From Natronospira sp. (GTDB lineage: Bacteria; Pseudomonadota; Gammaproteobacteria; Natronospirales; Natronospiraceae), in assembly GCA_003558125.1 (NCBI GenBank), contig PWMQ01000101.1, forward strand, positions 1 through 64,000: 64,000 nt of DNA, given 5' to 3'. The notes under the pieces were generated by a model. The model was not told the origin of the DNA. It was given only the letters and a program-made list of their open reading frames with translations, and made no database searches. How positions within the stretch are numbered: the first letter of the stretch is position 1; each line of letters begins with the position of its first letter. Both the position numbers and the translations under genes were made by a program. This document shows, one piece after another, positions 45,581 to 53,408 of this stretch.

Positions 45581-45662
45581 GCTTTGACTCCTTGCAGGCC
45601 GATTTGCCCGTCAGGCACGACTTTGGATTTAAGTATCAACTGACTCATCGTTATTTCCCGCT

Positions 45663-47276
45663 TTATGGATTCTTGACGTAGGCGTTCTTCCGAAGATAGA
45701 ACCACCAGTTGATGAAAAGGCAGACGAAGTAGAATGCAGCGAAGGCATACATGGCCACTTCCGGGCTGCCTGCTTCAATCTGTTCACCCATTACCCGCGG
45801 TGCAATGAATGCCCCATAAGCGGCCACCGCCGATGTCCAGCCCAGTACAGGACCCTTGAGCTCCTGACTGAACACCACGCCGATTGTCCTGAATGTAGAG
45901 CCGTTACCGATGCCGCAGGCAGCGAAGATGATCAGGAACAGGATGAGGAAGGTCGCGAAGTACTCATGCGGTGCTTCAGATCCATAGGCGAGCATCATCA
46001 CGTAACCCACGGCAACTGAAGCGATGACCATGACGACTGAAATCGCCTGAGTCACGATGGAGCCGCCCACCTTGTCAGATAGCCAGCCACCGATGGGCCG
46101 AATCAGGGCGCCGATAAACGGGCCAATCCAGGCAAAGGTCAAGGCACTGGGGCCATCCGGATTGGCGACCCGTTCCACCGAGCCGTCGGCCTGGACTTCG
46201 TTCATGTAGCCGAAAATAACCTCAATGGAAAGAGGAAGCGCAGCAGAGAAACCAATGAACGACCCGAAAGTAAGAATGTAGAGGATCGTCATTGACCAGG
46301 TGTGTTTGTCACTGAAGATCGTAAACTGCCGCTTGATCCCGGGGCGGATGACTTCGCCGGGCATGATGCGTAGAAGCCCCAGCGTCAGCACAATGATGAG
46401 CGGTAGAGCAAGCCACATATTGAGGACGCCAAGGCCTACCGGTCTGGGCAGGAAGAGGTAAAGGCCAATGGCCGCGGTCAGAAAACCCGCCGCATATAGT
46501 CCGGTCAATGTAGCGAAGGCGCGCAAGGGATGACCCGGACTGGGGGTAACTGTGCGAAGGTTGTTCATGCCGAACCAAGCGACAATGCACGCGGGGATGA
46601 TCAGTAGTCCCCATACCAGCGGTGCATTCTGAATCCAGGTTTCCGTACCGGCTTCGATTCGACCAATCAGGGTGCCGCTGGCCCGTTCCAGGGTCATGGG
46701 GTCCCCGGAAAGCAGCCAGAAGACCGGTGCGATCATCACCAGTGGGATGAGGATCTGCATGGTGGTGACGCCAAAGTTACCCAGGCCGGCGTTCAATCCC
46801 AGGGCCAGGCCTTGCTGGCGCTTAGGGAAGAAATTGGAAATGTTGCTCATGGATGCGGCGAAGTTGCCGCCGCCGATACCGGACAGGAAGGCGAGCAGCT
46901 GGAAAACCCACAGGGGCGTATCCGGATTCTGCAGCGCCTGCCAGGCACCCAGGCAAGGGAGCAGCATCAATGCCGTGGTAAAGAATACGGTATTTCGGCC
47001 CCCGGCAATTCGTATCATGAACGAGGCCGGGATACGCAGCGTTGCACCTGTCAGGCCGGCAATCGCCGCCAGGGTGAAGAGCTCGGTTTCACTGAACGGA
47101 AATCCCAGGTTCAGCATCTGGACCGCAATCATTCCCCACATCATCCAGACCGCGAAGGCCAGGAGCAGGTTGGGTATGGAAATCCAAAGGTTGCGGTTAG
47201 CGATGCGCTTTCCTTCCCGCTCCCAGAGGGCGTTGTCCTCCGGGTCCCAACTTTCAATATCCCGATTCGTCTTCAC
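45663..47276 (-). CDS. narK: Nitrate/nitrite transporter, MFS family (NarK2-like)
   Basis: A 537-residue MFS transporter with 12 main transmembrane helices. GTG at 47276 is chosen because CGAGGAG lies 6-8 bp upstream and the first residues (VKTNRDIESWDPEDNALWEREGKRIANRNLWISIPN) match the NarK2 start. The nitrate-signature segment is GGGNFAASMSNISNFFPKRQQGLALGLNAGLGNFGV in helix 5, and RIAGGRNTVFFT follows helix 3. NarK2-type proteins mainly exchange nitrite for nitrate. It lies between narK1 and narG on one strand, so the three sets form one transcriptional unit. Confidence 0.92.
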   Translation of the reverse strand: MKTNRDIESWDPEDNALWEREGKRIANRNLWISIPNLLLAFAVWMMWGMIAVQMLNLGFPFSETELFTLAAIAGLTGATLRIPASFMIRIAGGRNTVFFTTALMLLPCLGAWQALQNPDTPLWVFQLLAFLSGIGGGNFAASMSNISNFFPKRQQGLALGLNAGLGNFGVTTMQILIPLVMIAPVFWLLSGDPMTLERASGTLIGRIEAGTETWIQNAPLVWGLLIIPACIVAWFGMNNLRTVTPSPGHPLRAFATLTGLYAAGFLTAAIGLYLFLPRPVGLGVLNMWLALPLIIVLTLGLLRIMPGEVIRPGIKRQFTIFSDKHTWSMTILYILTFGSFIGFSAALPLSIEVIFGYMNEVQADGSVERVANPDGPSALTFAWIGPFIGALIRPIGGWLSDKVGGSIVTQAISVVMVIASVAVGYVMMLAYGSEAPHEYFATFLILFLIIFAACGIGNGSTFRTIGVVFSQELKGPVLGWTSAVAAYGAFIAPRVMGEQIEAGSPEVAMYAFAAFYFVCLFINWWFYLRKNAYVKNP

Positions 47277-47319
47277 AGGGCAAACTCCTCGTTGCAATGA
47301 TTTCTGTTGATCAGGCGGT

Positions 47320-48588
47320 TTAGTCAGCTTTTTTCACAGTGGGCTGGTGATAGCGGTCGCGGGTAAGAATTGGTTCACGCCGCTCTGTCCACCACATCCA
47401 AATGATCGATACCAGGGTGAAGCCGAAACAGAGCATCCAGATGGTGGTGGTCACGCCGGTAAGATCGATCAGGGCGCCAAACATGATCGGGAGCAGGAAG
47501 CCGCCGATGCCGCCGGCGAGGCCTACCATGCCGGACACCAGGCCAAGGTTGCGGTCGTACTCGTCAGAGAGGTACTTGAAAACCGAGGCCTTGCCGAAAC
47601 CCCACGCGATACCGACGATGAACAGCAGAGTCGTGAATAGCCATATGGGCAGTCCGAAGGAGAATTCGAGGAACTCACCATCCCGGGTTTGAATAGCGTA
47701 CTCGGTGTAGGGGTAGGACATGAAGAAGAAGCAGATCAGGCTTGACCACATGCACCACCAGGTAACGGTGTGGGCACCGAATTTGTCGGAAAGCCAGCCG
47801 CCAAAGGCACGGATGACACCGGAAGGGAGCACAAAGATAGTGGCGATTAGCGCGGCAAGCTGAATGCCGATGCCGTATTCCATCATGTAGTAACGGGTGA
47901 GATACAGGGAGACCCCCACATAGCCGCCGAAGACCACAGAGTAGTACTGGCAGTATTTCCAGACTTTGGCATCGTTCAGGACCTTGATCTGTTCGCGCAG
48001 GGTCGGGGTTGACTTGTTTTTGTGCTCCGGATTGGAGTAGGTAAAGAACCAGAAAAGGATAGCGGTGATGAGCATGATGGCAGCATAGATATTGGCCACA
48101 TGCTGCCAGCTCAAGACCACAATCACGGTGGGTGCTACGTATTTGGTGACCGCAGCGCCGGCATTACCGGCGCCGAAGATGCCCATGGCCGTTCCCTGCT
48201 GATGACGGGGAAACCATTTGGCGGTATAGCTGATGCCCACCGCAAAGGAACCGCCGGCCAGACCCACGAAGGCACCCAGGACCAGAAGCTGCCAGTATTC
48301 GGTGGCGAACTGCACGAGCCATATGGCTGGTACGGTGACCAGCATTAGAATGAAGAAAACCGGGCGACCACCGAATTTGTCAGTCCAGGCGCCAAGGGGG
48401 AGTCGCACCAGGGAGCCGATCAGGATGGGCACCGCGGTGAGAATCCCGAACTGGGTTTCGTTCAATCTCAGCTCATCGGCGATGGGCACGCCAATCTCGC
48501 CAAACATGGTCCAGACCATGAAACAGACGGTAAAGGCGATGGTATTGGCACTGAGAACCGAGTATTGCTTGAAGCGGGCCGAGGCCAT
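47320..48588 (-). CDS. narK: Nitrate transporter, MFS family (NarK1-like)
   Basis: A 422-residue MFS transporter. ATG at 48588 (MASARFKQYSVLSAN) is chosen because CAGGAG lies upstream. The nitrate-signature segment is GGSFAVGISYTAKWFPRHQQGTAMGIFGAGNAGAA in helix 5, and RLPLGAWTDKFGGRP marks the helix 2-3 loop. NarK1-type proteins act as nitrate/proton symporters that start import before nitrite accumulates. In Paracoccus the two NarK types are fused; here they are separate adjacent genes. An Fnr/Dnr-type promoter stands just upstream. Confidence 0.92.
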   Translation of the reverse strand: MASARFKQYSVLSANTIAFTVCFMVWTMFGEIGVPIADELRLNETQFGILTAVPILIGSLVRLPLGAWTDKFGGRPVFFILMLVTVPAIWLVQFATEYWQLLVLGAFVGLAGGSFAVGISYTAKWFPRHQQGTAMGIFGAGNAGAAVTKYVAPTVIVVLSWQHVANIYAAIMLITAILFWFFTYSNPEHKNKSTPTLREQIKVLNDAKVWKYCQYYSVVFGGYVGVSLYLTRYYMMEYGIGIQLAALIATIFVLPSGVIRAFGGWLSDKFGAHTVTWWCMWSSLICFFFMSYPYTEYAIQTRDGEFLEFSFGLPIWLFTTLLFIVGIAWGFGKASVFKYLSDEYDRNLGLVSGMVGLAGGIGGFLLPIMFGALIDLTGVTTTIWMLCFGFTLVSIIWMWWTERREPILTRDRYHQPTVKKAD

Positions 48589-48621
48589 GTCTTGACTCCT
48601 GTTTTGATCGTTCTGGAGTGC

Positions 48622-48663
48622 ACTGTAAGAAAGGCGGGCAAGTGCAGCCTTGACCTGTATCAA
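48622..48663 (-). promoter_or_regulatory. Fnr/Dnr-type promoter of narK1-narK2-narGHJI
   Basis: TTGACCTGTATCAA (48650-48663) is a 9-of-10 match to TTGAT-N4-ATCAA. On the minus strand a -10-like TACAGT (48627-48622) lies 22 bp beyond it, which puts the box centre near -41.5 from the likely start of transcription. This is the geometry of class II Fnr activation. Confidence 0.75.
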
Positions 48664-48751
48664 AGACGTACAAGGTTTGATTAACGACAAGGAGGCACTA
48701 AACCTAGATCAAATTTCGGAGTGTGTTTTGTTGAGGCCGCAGGAACCCGCC

Positions 48752-48765
48752 TTGATCTTGATCAA
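48752..48765. promoter_or_regulatory. Second Fnr/Dnr box upstream of narK1
   Basis: TTGATCTTGATCAA is a perfect palindromic match to the Fnr/Dnr consensus. It lies about 100 bp beyond the class II box and 29 bp after the dnr stop codon. A good -10 at the usual distance is not present, so it may assist or modulate the narK1 promoter. Confidence 0.7.
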
Positions 48766-48794
48766 GGTCAAGCTTTCAGGGGGGGATTGTTGTT

Positions 48795-49481
48795 TCAGGT
48801 GAGGTCGTCGTAGGCGCAGAATTCGCGCAGGGCGGGGATATCGGAAAGGACAATCAGACGACCACGCGACTGGACACCGCTGCTTTGCAAGCGGGAAAAG
48901 GCGCGGGAAAGGTTCTCCGGGGTCATGCCAAGCCGCCGTGCAAGCATGCCTCGCTGTTCGGGCAGTTCGATCTCATCGTGCTTGCGGTCTGTGTCGGCAA
49001 GGCTGAGAAGGTAGGATCCCAGCCGCTGCGGAGCGGACCGAAGTTTGAGATCTTTTACCTGGCGGATCATGAGTCGCCAGTGACGGCCCAGCTCCCGAGC
49101 AACAGCAAGGGATAGGCTCTGTTCCCGTTCCATCACCTCTCTGAAGCGGTTAGCCGGAATCATGAGGATTCTTGAATCCTCCACGGTCTTGGCCGACATC
49201 AGGAAAGGCAATTCAAGGATAACCGCGGGTATGATGAAGACGTCATCGGTCTGAAAGAATTCTACGACGGTTTCATCCTTGTGGTCTGAACTCCCCACGA
49301 GAGCAACCCGGCCTTCGAGAACTATCCTCAGGAAGCGGGCATCCTCACCCTGTCGAAAAAGGGTAGTGCCGGCGGGCAGCTCCAGTTCGAGCGAGTCCTC
49401 CAGTAGCTCGTTTCGAGCGCTCTCCGGGAGGGGGCCCAGGACAGGGTTTTTCTCGAGTTGCTCCAGGTCCGCCTTTTGCAT
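48795..49481 (-). CDS. Crp/Fnr-family regulator, Dnr-like
   Basis: A 228-residue protein with a cyclic-nucleotide-like beta-barrel sensor (about 20-120), a dimer helix and a winged helix. The recognition helix MTPENLSRAFSRLQ has the E-xx-SR residues that read TTGAT half-sites. There are no N-terminal cysteines (the only Cys is in EFCAYDD at the C-terminus), so it cannot bind an Fnr-type 4Fe-4S cluster and resembles Dnr/Nnr proteins that sense NO or redox through heme. It is third in the hemerythrin-DGC-dnr operon, 6 bp after the DGC gene, and that operon has a Dnr-type box in front of it. Autoregulation is therefore likely. Confidence 0.9.
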   Translation of the reverse strand: MQKADLEQLEKNPVLGPLPESARNELLEDSLELELPAGTTLFRQGEDARFLRIVLEGRVALVGSSDHKDETVVEFFQTDDVFIIPAVILELPFLMSAKTVEDSRILMIPANRFREVMEREQSLSLAVARELGRHWRLMIRQVKDLKLRSAPQRLGSYLLSLADTDRKHDEIELPEQRGMLARRLGMTPENLSRAFSRLQSSGVQSRGRLIVLSDIPALREFCAYDDLT

Positions 49482-49487
49482 TGCCTT

Positions 49488-49868
49488 TTAGTCTCCCAAC
49501 TGACGGGCCAGGCTGGCCATCTCGGAATATAGTCTACTGGCATCGACGGGATCAAAATCTTTTCCGTAACGCTTCTTGACCCCGAATTCTGACAGTACCA
49601 CATGTTTTGACGGTGACACGTCCCGTGTCTCGAGGCAGGCCTTGGTGCATGCCAGAGGGCAGCCATCAATCGCCAGAATGGGACGGCCTGCTTGAGCTGT
49701 CTTCACCAGCTTGGGCACATTGCCTCCGACCCCGGCAATACAAGACATTTCCGCCTCGCCAGCCCGGTCCAGGCGTAGGGCCAGCTCATTGGACAGCTGG
49801 GCAGCACTGGAGCAGCCGGAACAGGAATAGACCAGTGGCAGCTCCCCTTTGTGACGGCCGTGACTCAT
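49488..49868 (-). CDS. DGC-domain (putative zinc-binding) protein
   Basis: A 126-residue protein with Cys groups YSCSGCSS, MSCIAGVGG and DGCPLACTKACLE; the central DGC triplet names the family. The conserved cysteines suggest zinc or a metal cluster. Family members frequently sit near nitrate or denitrification genes and Crp/Fnr regulators, but no function has been shown that I know of. The start overlaps the hemerythrin gene stop by 4 bp (ATGA), and dnr follows after 6 bp. Such tight packing suggests that the three proteins act in one NO/O2 response. Confidence 0.85.
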   Translation of the reverse strand: MSHGRHKGELPLVYSCSGCSSAAQLSNELALRLDRAGEAEMSCIAGVGGNVPKLVKTAQAGRPILAIDGCPLACTKACLETRDVSPSKHVVLSEFGVKKRYGKDFDPVDASRLYSEMASLARQLGD

Positions 49869-50317
49869 GAGGCCTCCCGCTGATCGTGGGCGAGGAGGCG
49901 ATCCAGTCCGGAGCGAATCCGCTGGGCGGATTCCTCATCCATCAGCTTCTCCAGGATGGGGAATGCCTCTCGCTCCTCTCGCCGTACATGGTCGATAAGC
50001 ACATGGCCCAGTGCGTCCAGGCGAACCCGGTCCTGCCTGGAAGGGTCCTCCAGGACGACTCGCATGGCGTCGTGTTCCCGGTCAAGTTGCTCTACCAGCT
50101 CGTGTTGCCCCAGGCCTCTCAGCAGCGGGAAGATAACATCTTCCTCGGCTCGAAAATGGGCTGCCATCTCTTCATGCCAGAAGCGACTGAGCTGTCGCCA
50201 GACTTCGGAAATATTCCGTTCCACCCGGCTCGATGCTGCCTGTTTCGCATCACGGGCAAGTTTGAGGGCCACATTGTGTTCCCGGGAAAGGGGTCTCAGT
50301 TCAGGACTTCTTTTCAT
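49865..50317 (-). CDS. Hemerythrin HHE domain protein
   Basis: A 150-residue four-helix protein from ATG at 50317, preceded by GGAGC; an ATG ten codons upstream is also possible. His and Glu ligands of a di-iron site are visible: REHNVAL (helix 1), WHEEMAAHFRAEEDVIFP (helix 2), DREHDAMR (helix 3) and LIDHVRREEREAFPIL (helix 4). Bacterial hemerythrins of this kind bind O2 or repair iron-sulfur centres damaged by NO (Dnr/YtfE type). It opens the hemerythrin-DGC-dnr operon and has a Dnr-type box at about -41 of its predicted promoter. Confidence 0.9.
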   Translation of the reverse strand: MKRSPELRPLSREHNVALKLARDAKQAASSRVERNISEVWRQLSRFWHEEMAAHFRAEEDVIFPLLRGLGQHELVEQLDREHDAMRVVLEDPSRQDRVRLDALGHVLIDHVRREEREAFPILEKLMDEESAQRIRSGLDRLLAHDQREAS

Positions 50318-50366
50318 CCAGCCTTGCGCTCCTGCTGTTGCCAGCATTGTGTTTCCCAGCTTCCCA

Positions 50367-50408
50367 ATACTAGTGTGATTACCGAGCGGCCGACTTGATA
50401 TGTATCAA
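50367..50408 (-). promoter_or_regulatory. Dnr/Fnr promoter of hemerythrin-DGC-dnr, shared with ubiT
   Basis: TTGATATGTATCAA (50395-50408) is a perfect consensus palindrome. On the minus strand a -10-like TAGTAT (50372-50367) lies 22 bp away, the same as in narK1. On the plus side, ubiT starts 105 bp away and no good -10 is visible at the right distance, so control of ubiT by this box is uncertain. Confidence 0.75.
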
Positions 50409-50512
50409 TGAACCAGTGGTCCTATGTGGCCAGACTGAGGGACTGAGGATGCCGGCCTTTTATCCACGGGCCGAGGATTTGGGTTTCTTTTTGCCTCTTG
50501 GGTGCGGTCTCC

Positions 50513-50989
50513 ATGAAACAGATAAGGTCCATACGTTCCCCCGTTGGGGGCAGGTCACTGAGCAGTCTGCTCGCGATCCCTGCCCGATTTACACCATTGC
50601 GTTGCCAGGCCCTGTTGGTGGAGCCACTGCTCCAGCAGGTTTTCGCCGATCGAATCGAGGATGGAGATCTGGATTTCCTCAGTCGGGAGGTCGTGGAAAT
50701 CGCCATTACGGATATTGGCCTGCACTGGTTCCTGACTCTCGAAGATGGGCGCCTCAGATTGATTCCCCGGGGCCGACCCGCGGTAACGGTGGCTGGCGGC
50801 TTGCCCGAGTTCCTGCTACTGGCCAGTCGAAGAGAAGATCCGGATACCTTGTTCTTCGAACGTCGTATCACCGTGGAGGGGGATACTGAACTGGGTTTGC
50901 TGGTCAAGAATCTGCTTGACTCCATAGAACTGACTGCTCTGCCGCCCCTGCTAAGGCGTGCCGTGGAAGCAGGGGCGTCCTGGGCTTAG
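50513..50989 (+). CDS. ubiT: Anaerobic ubiquinone biosynthesis accessory factor UbiT (SCP2 domain)
   Basis: A 158-residue protein from ATG at 50513 (MKQIRSIRSPVGGRSLSSLLAIPARFTPLRCQALLVEPLLQQVFADRIEDGDLDFL). Residues 35-150 form an SCP2 lipid-binding domain (GLHWFLTLEDGRLRLIPRGRPAVTVAGG, FFERRITVEGDTELGLLVKNLLDSIE). UbiT of E. coli (YhbT) binds ubiquinone precursors in O2-independent synthesis and works with UbiU and UbiV, both encoded 0.3-2.8 kb away. The chorismate mutase gene starts 2 bp after its stop. A weak Shine-Dalgarno precedes the ATG. Confidence 0.9.
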   Translation: MKQIRSIRSPVGGRSLSSLLAIPARFTPLRCQALLVEPLLQQVFADRIEDGDLDFLSREVVEIAITDIGLHWFLTLEDGRLRLIPRGRPAVTVAGGLPEFLLLASRREDPDTLFFERRITVEGDTELGLLVKNLLDSIELTALPPLLRRAVEAGASWA

Positions 50990-50991
50990 CG

Positions 50992-51312
50992 ATGGACGCC
51001 GCTGCTGGTCTGTCTCGAAGCCGGAAAGCCATCGATGAAATAGACCGGGAGATCCTTCAACTGCTGGCCCGGCGGACAGAAATCGTCAGTGACCTGGCCG
51101 TTTACAAGCAAGCCTTGGGTCTACCCGTTCGTGTGCCGGAGCGAGAGCTAGAGAAAACGTCTGGTTTTCGTCAGCAGGCTGCAGCCCTTGGCCTGGACCG
51201 TGATTGGGCGGAACAGTTTCTGCGCATGATCATGGGGGCTTCTCGTCAGCTCCAGAGCCGTCATTTGCTCAGATGCCACCCACACAACAGCTTCAAGGGC
51301 AGCGCAAGGTAA
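50992..51312 (+). CDS. AroQ-type chorismate mutase in the ubiT operon
   Basis: A 106-residue helical protein of the monofunctional AroQ class. By alignment with the E. coli P-protein mutase domain, the active-site residues are present: Arg in SRKAIDEID, Arg in LLARRTE, Lys in YKQAL, Arg-Glu in PVRVPERE and Gln in GASRQLQS. It has no signal peptide, so it acts in the cytoplasm. It starts 2 bp after the ubiT stop, so translation is coupled. Chorismate is also the starting point of ubiquinone (through UbiC), so its placement here is unusual. The C-terminal tail HLLRCHPHNSFKGSAR is specific to this copy. Confidence 0.88.
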   Translation: MDAAAGLSRSRKAIDEIDREILQLLARRTEIVSDLAVYKQALGLPVRVPERELEKTSGFRQQAAALGLDRDWAEQFLRMIMGASRQLQSRHLLRCHPHNSFKGSAR

Positions 51313-51322
51313 TCAGAGGGTT

Positions 51323-52201
51323 CTACGCTGTAACGCTTTCCAGCATGCCGGGCTCTTCCATCCAGTAGCCATCCGCAGGTGGTGCGATCAGCCATTCCCG
51401 CTCCAATTGCATTGGTGCCGAGCCGGCAATGGCCTCGGCCCAGCGATGGACAATTTTGTTCATGTCCCGGGACTGAGGGCTGAGCCGGACCGTGTTCACA
51501 CCCATGCGATTCATGATCGGCAGGTGTCGGATCAGGTTCACGCAGTGATGGGACTGGGTCTGGATGCCATTGATGACAAGGAAGTCTTCACCTTCCTGAG
51601 TTTTCATGGCTAGTCCATCCGGGTAGGCTTTGCATACAAAACCACAGTCATCCTTGGGTCGGTTTTGGGCGCGAGCCGCGAAACAGCGGGCCGACCAGGC
51701 CAATGGCATGCGGCCAAAGGCAAAGACTTCCGTTTCGATCCCAAGGTCTGCCGAAAGCAGCGCCTGCAACTGCCGGGCGGGCATCTCCAGGGGCGGGACC
51801 CAGGCAAACATGCCGGCACGCTTGAGCACATCAATGGCCGGGCGATTGTAGAGGTTGAGACTGCTACCGCCGACGAAGGCCAGCCCCTTTTCCTCGGCGA
51901 CCGACACGGCTGAATAATCATTCGCCTCGATTTGCAGGCCACGATCACAGAGGCGCTTCAAGGCGCCGGCTTCGGAACGAGCCTCGATCAGGGTGAGTGA
52001 AGAGAGCAGAACTTCCTTGCCCGCATCAATCAGCGCCGCGCCGATCTCCAGCCAATCATCCGCCCGTAACTCCCGACGCTTGGAACAGACGGTTTCGCCG
52101 AGATAAACCCGATCCACCGGCCAGTCCCGGACCTGCTGATAGAAATCCAGCACCTCATTACGCGGCCAAAAATACAACACCGGCCCCAAACTGATACGCA
52201 T
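51323..52201 (-). CDS. ubiV: Anaerobic ubiquinone hydroxylation factor UbiV (U32 family)
   Basis: A 292-residue U32-family protein. Cysteine at residue 39 (GETVCSKRREL) and three later cysteines in ARCFAARAQNRPKDDCGFVCKAYP have the spacing of the 4Fe-4S ligands of E. coli UbiV (C39, C180, C193, C197). UbiU-UbiV form the complex that hydroxylates ubiquinone rings without oxygen, using prephenate as the hydroxyl donor in E. coli. The gene lies 69 bp after ubiU on the same strand, so they form one unit. It is convergent with the chorismate mutase gene, with 10 bp between the stops. Confidence 0.93.
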   Translation of the reverse strand: MRISLGPVLYFWPRNEVLDFYQQVRDWPVDRVYLGETVCSKRRELRADDWLEIGAALIDAGKEVLLSSLTLIEARSEAGALKRLCDRGLQIEANDYSAVSVAEEKGLAFVGGSSLNLYNRPAIDVLKRAGMFAWVPPLEMPARQLQALLSADLGIETEVFAFGRMPLAWSARCFAARAQNRPKDDCGFVCKAYPDGLAMKTQEGEDFLVINGIQTQSHHCVNLIRHLPIMNRMGVNTVRLSPQSRDMNKIVHRWAEAIAGSAPMQLEREWLIAPPADGYWMEEPGMLESVTA

Positions 52202-52270
52202 CCTTAACTCTCCTGAATCAAGCTATCCCGGTCACCGATGCCCTTGAATCATCTCGGCGCTCGTAGCGCT

Positions 52271-53266
52271 CTATTGCCATGTCCTTGCATAAGCCCCCAG
52301 CGTCGTCTGACTGCCTTCCGACAGCCGGGAGAGGGTCGCTTGGCCTTCGGCATCGGGCTGGTAGCGGGCCGGGTTCCGGTCCACCGCATCCAGCAGACGG
52401 CGCCAGACGCGAGTGACCGCCGCCACATAGGCGGGACTGCGTTGTCGGCCTTCGATTTTCACTGCCGAAATCCCCATGGCTTTCAATTCCGGTAGCAGCT
52501 CGGCGGTATTCAGGCTGGTGGGTGCTTCAAGGGCGTGGTGGCGGTGGCCCTCGGTGTAAAAGCGTCCCTTGCAGAGTGTCGGGTAGCCTGCCCGCTCCTG
52601 GGGCTGGAAACGATCAATCAACTTGCCATTGAGACGGGATTCCAGTATCTCGCCTTTCTCCTCCCAGCGAACGTGAGAGGCCGGTGAGCAGACCCCGGCG
52701 GTATTGGGGGACTGACCGGTGACATAGGACGACAGCTGGCAGCGCCCCTCGGCCATGATGCAGAGACTGCCGAAGGCAAAGACCTCAAGCTCGACGGGAC
52801 TGTCTTCGGCGAGGGCACGCACCTGCTGGACAGCAAGTACCCGTGGCAGAACAGCCCGGCGGATACCGAAATGGCGGTAATAGAAGTCCAGGGCTTCTCG
52901 TGTGGTTGCCGATGCCTGGACCGAGAGATGACGGGGCAGGTCGGGATGTTGTCGCGCGGCGTAATCCAGTACCCCGGTATCCGCCATGATGAGTGCATCA
53001 GCGCCCAGGTCCGCGGCCTGGTCCACGGCCGACTGCCAGCGCTCGACGCCGTCGGCGTGGGCATAGGTGTTGATGGCCATGTAGACCGAGGCGCCACGGT
53101 CATGGGCATAGCGCACCGCCTCGGCGATACGTTTGGGCGTGAAATTGAGGCCGGCAAAATGGCGGGCGTTGGTGGCGTCCTTCAGGCCCAGATAGACCAC
53201 ATCAGCGCCTTCATCCACCGCGGACTTCAGGGCGGGCAAGCTACCCGCCGGACAGACCAGGTCCAT
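52271..53266 (-). CDS. ubiU: Anaerobic ubiquinone hydroxylation factor UbiU (U32 family)
   Basis: A 331-residue U32-family protein starting MDLVCPAGSLPALKSAVDEGADVVYLGLKDATNARHFAGLNF. The U32 signature is ELEVFAFGSLCIMAEGRCQLSSYVTGQSPNTAGVCSPA, containing three cluster-ligand cysteines; the fourth is in TLCKGRFY. This is the pattern of E. coli UbiU (C169, C176, C193, C232). It forms a complex with UbiV. It is first in the ubiUV operon and has an Fnr/Dnr-type box and promoter upstream, consistent with anaerobic induction. Confidence 0.94.
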   Translation of the reverse strand: MDLVCPAGSLPALKSAVDEGADVVYLGLKDATNARHFAGLNFTPKRIAEAVRYAHDRGASVYMAINTYAHADGVERWQSAVDQAADLGADALIMADTGVLDYAARQHPDLPRHLSVQASATTREALDFYYRHFGIRRAVLPRVLAVQQVRALAEDSPVELEVFAFGSLCIMAEGRCQLSSYVTGQSPNTAGVCSPASHVRWEEKGEILESRLNGKLIDRFQPQERAGYPTLCKGRFYTEGHRHHALEAPTSLNTAELLPELKAMGISAVKIEGRQRSPAYVAAVTRVWRRLLDAVDRNPARYQPDAEGQATLSRLSEGSQTTLGAYARTWQ

Positions 53267-53296
53267 GACAGCCTCCGGTATCGGAACAGAAACCGG

Positions 53297-53339
53297 AGCT
53301 TACGAGGGGCGGGTCGGGTCAGTCCTTGACCCTCATCAA
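53297..53339 (-). promoter_or_regulatory. Fnr/Dnr-type promoter of ubiUV
   Basis: TTGACCCTCATCAA (53326-53339) matches TTGAT-N4-ATCAA in 9 of 10 positions. On the minus strand a -10-like TAAGCT (53302-53297) lies 23 bp beyond it, with the ubiU start codon 30 bp further. The box centre is near -42. Confidence 0.75.
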
Positions 53340-53371
53340 GGCAGGCCTCGCGCAGCAATCACAAAGGAACC

Positions 53372-53394
53372 GTAGGAGCGGATTCATCCGCGAT
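53372..53394 (+). repeat. REP-like unit, single copy E
   Basis: One forward 23-bp unit with core GAGCGGATTCATCCGC, identical to the forward unit of pair A. No inverted partner lies within 100 bp, unlike copies A-D. Confidence 0.85.
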
Positions 53395-53408
53395 TGGCGG
53401 TCAGAATC

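Noticed and set aside
45628-45645. An Fnr-like box before narG (ATCAA at 45634).
   Set aside because: Only the right half-site (ATCAA) is present. The left half does not match TTGAT, so narG seems to depend on the narK1 promoter.
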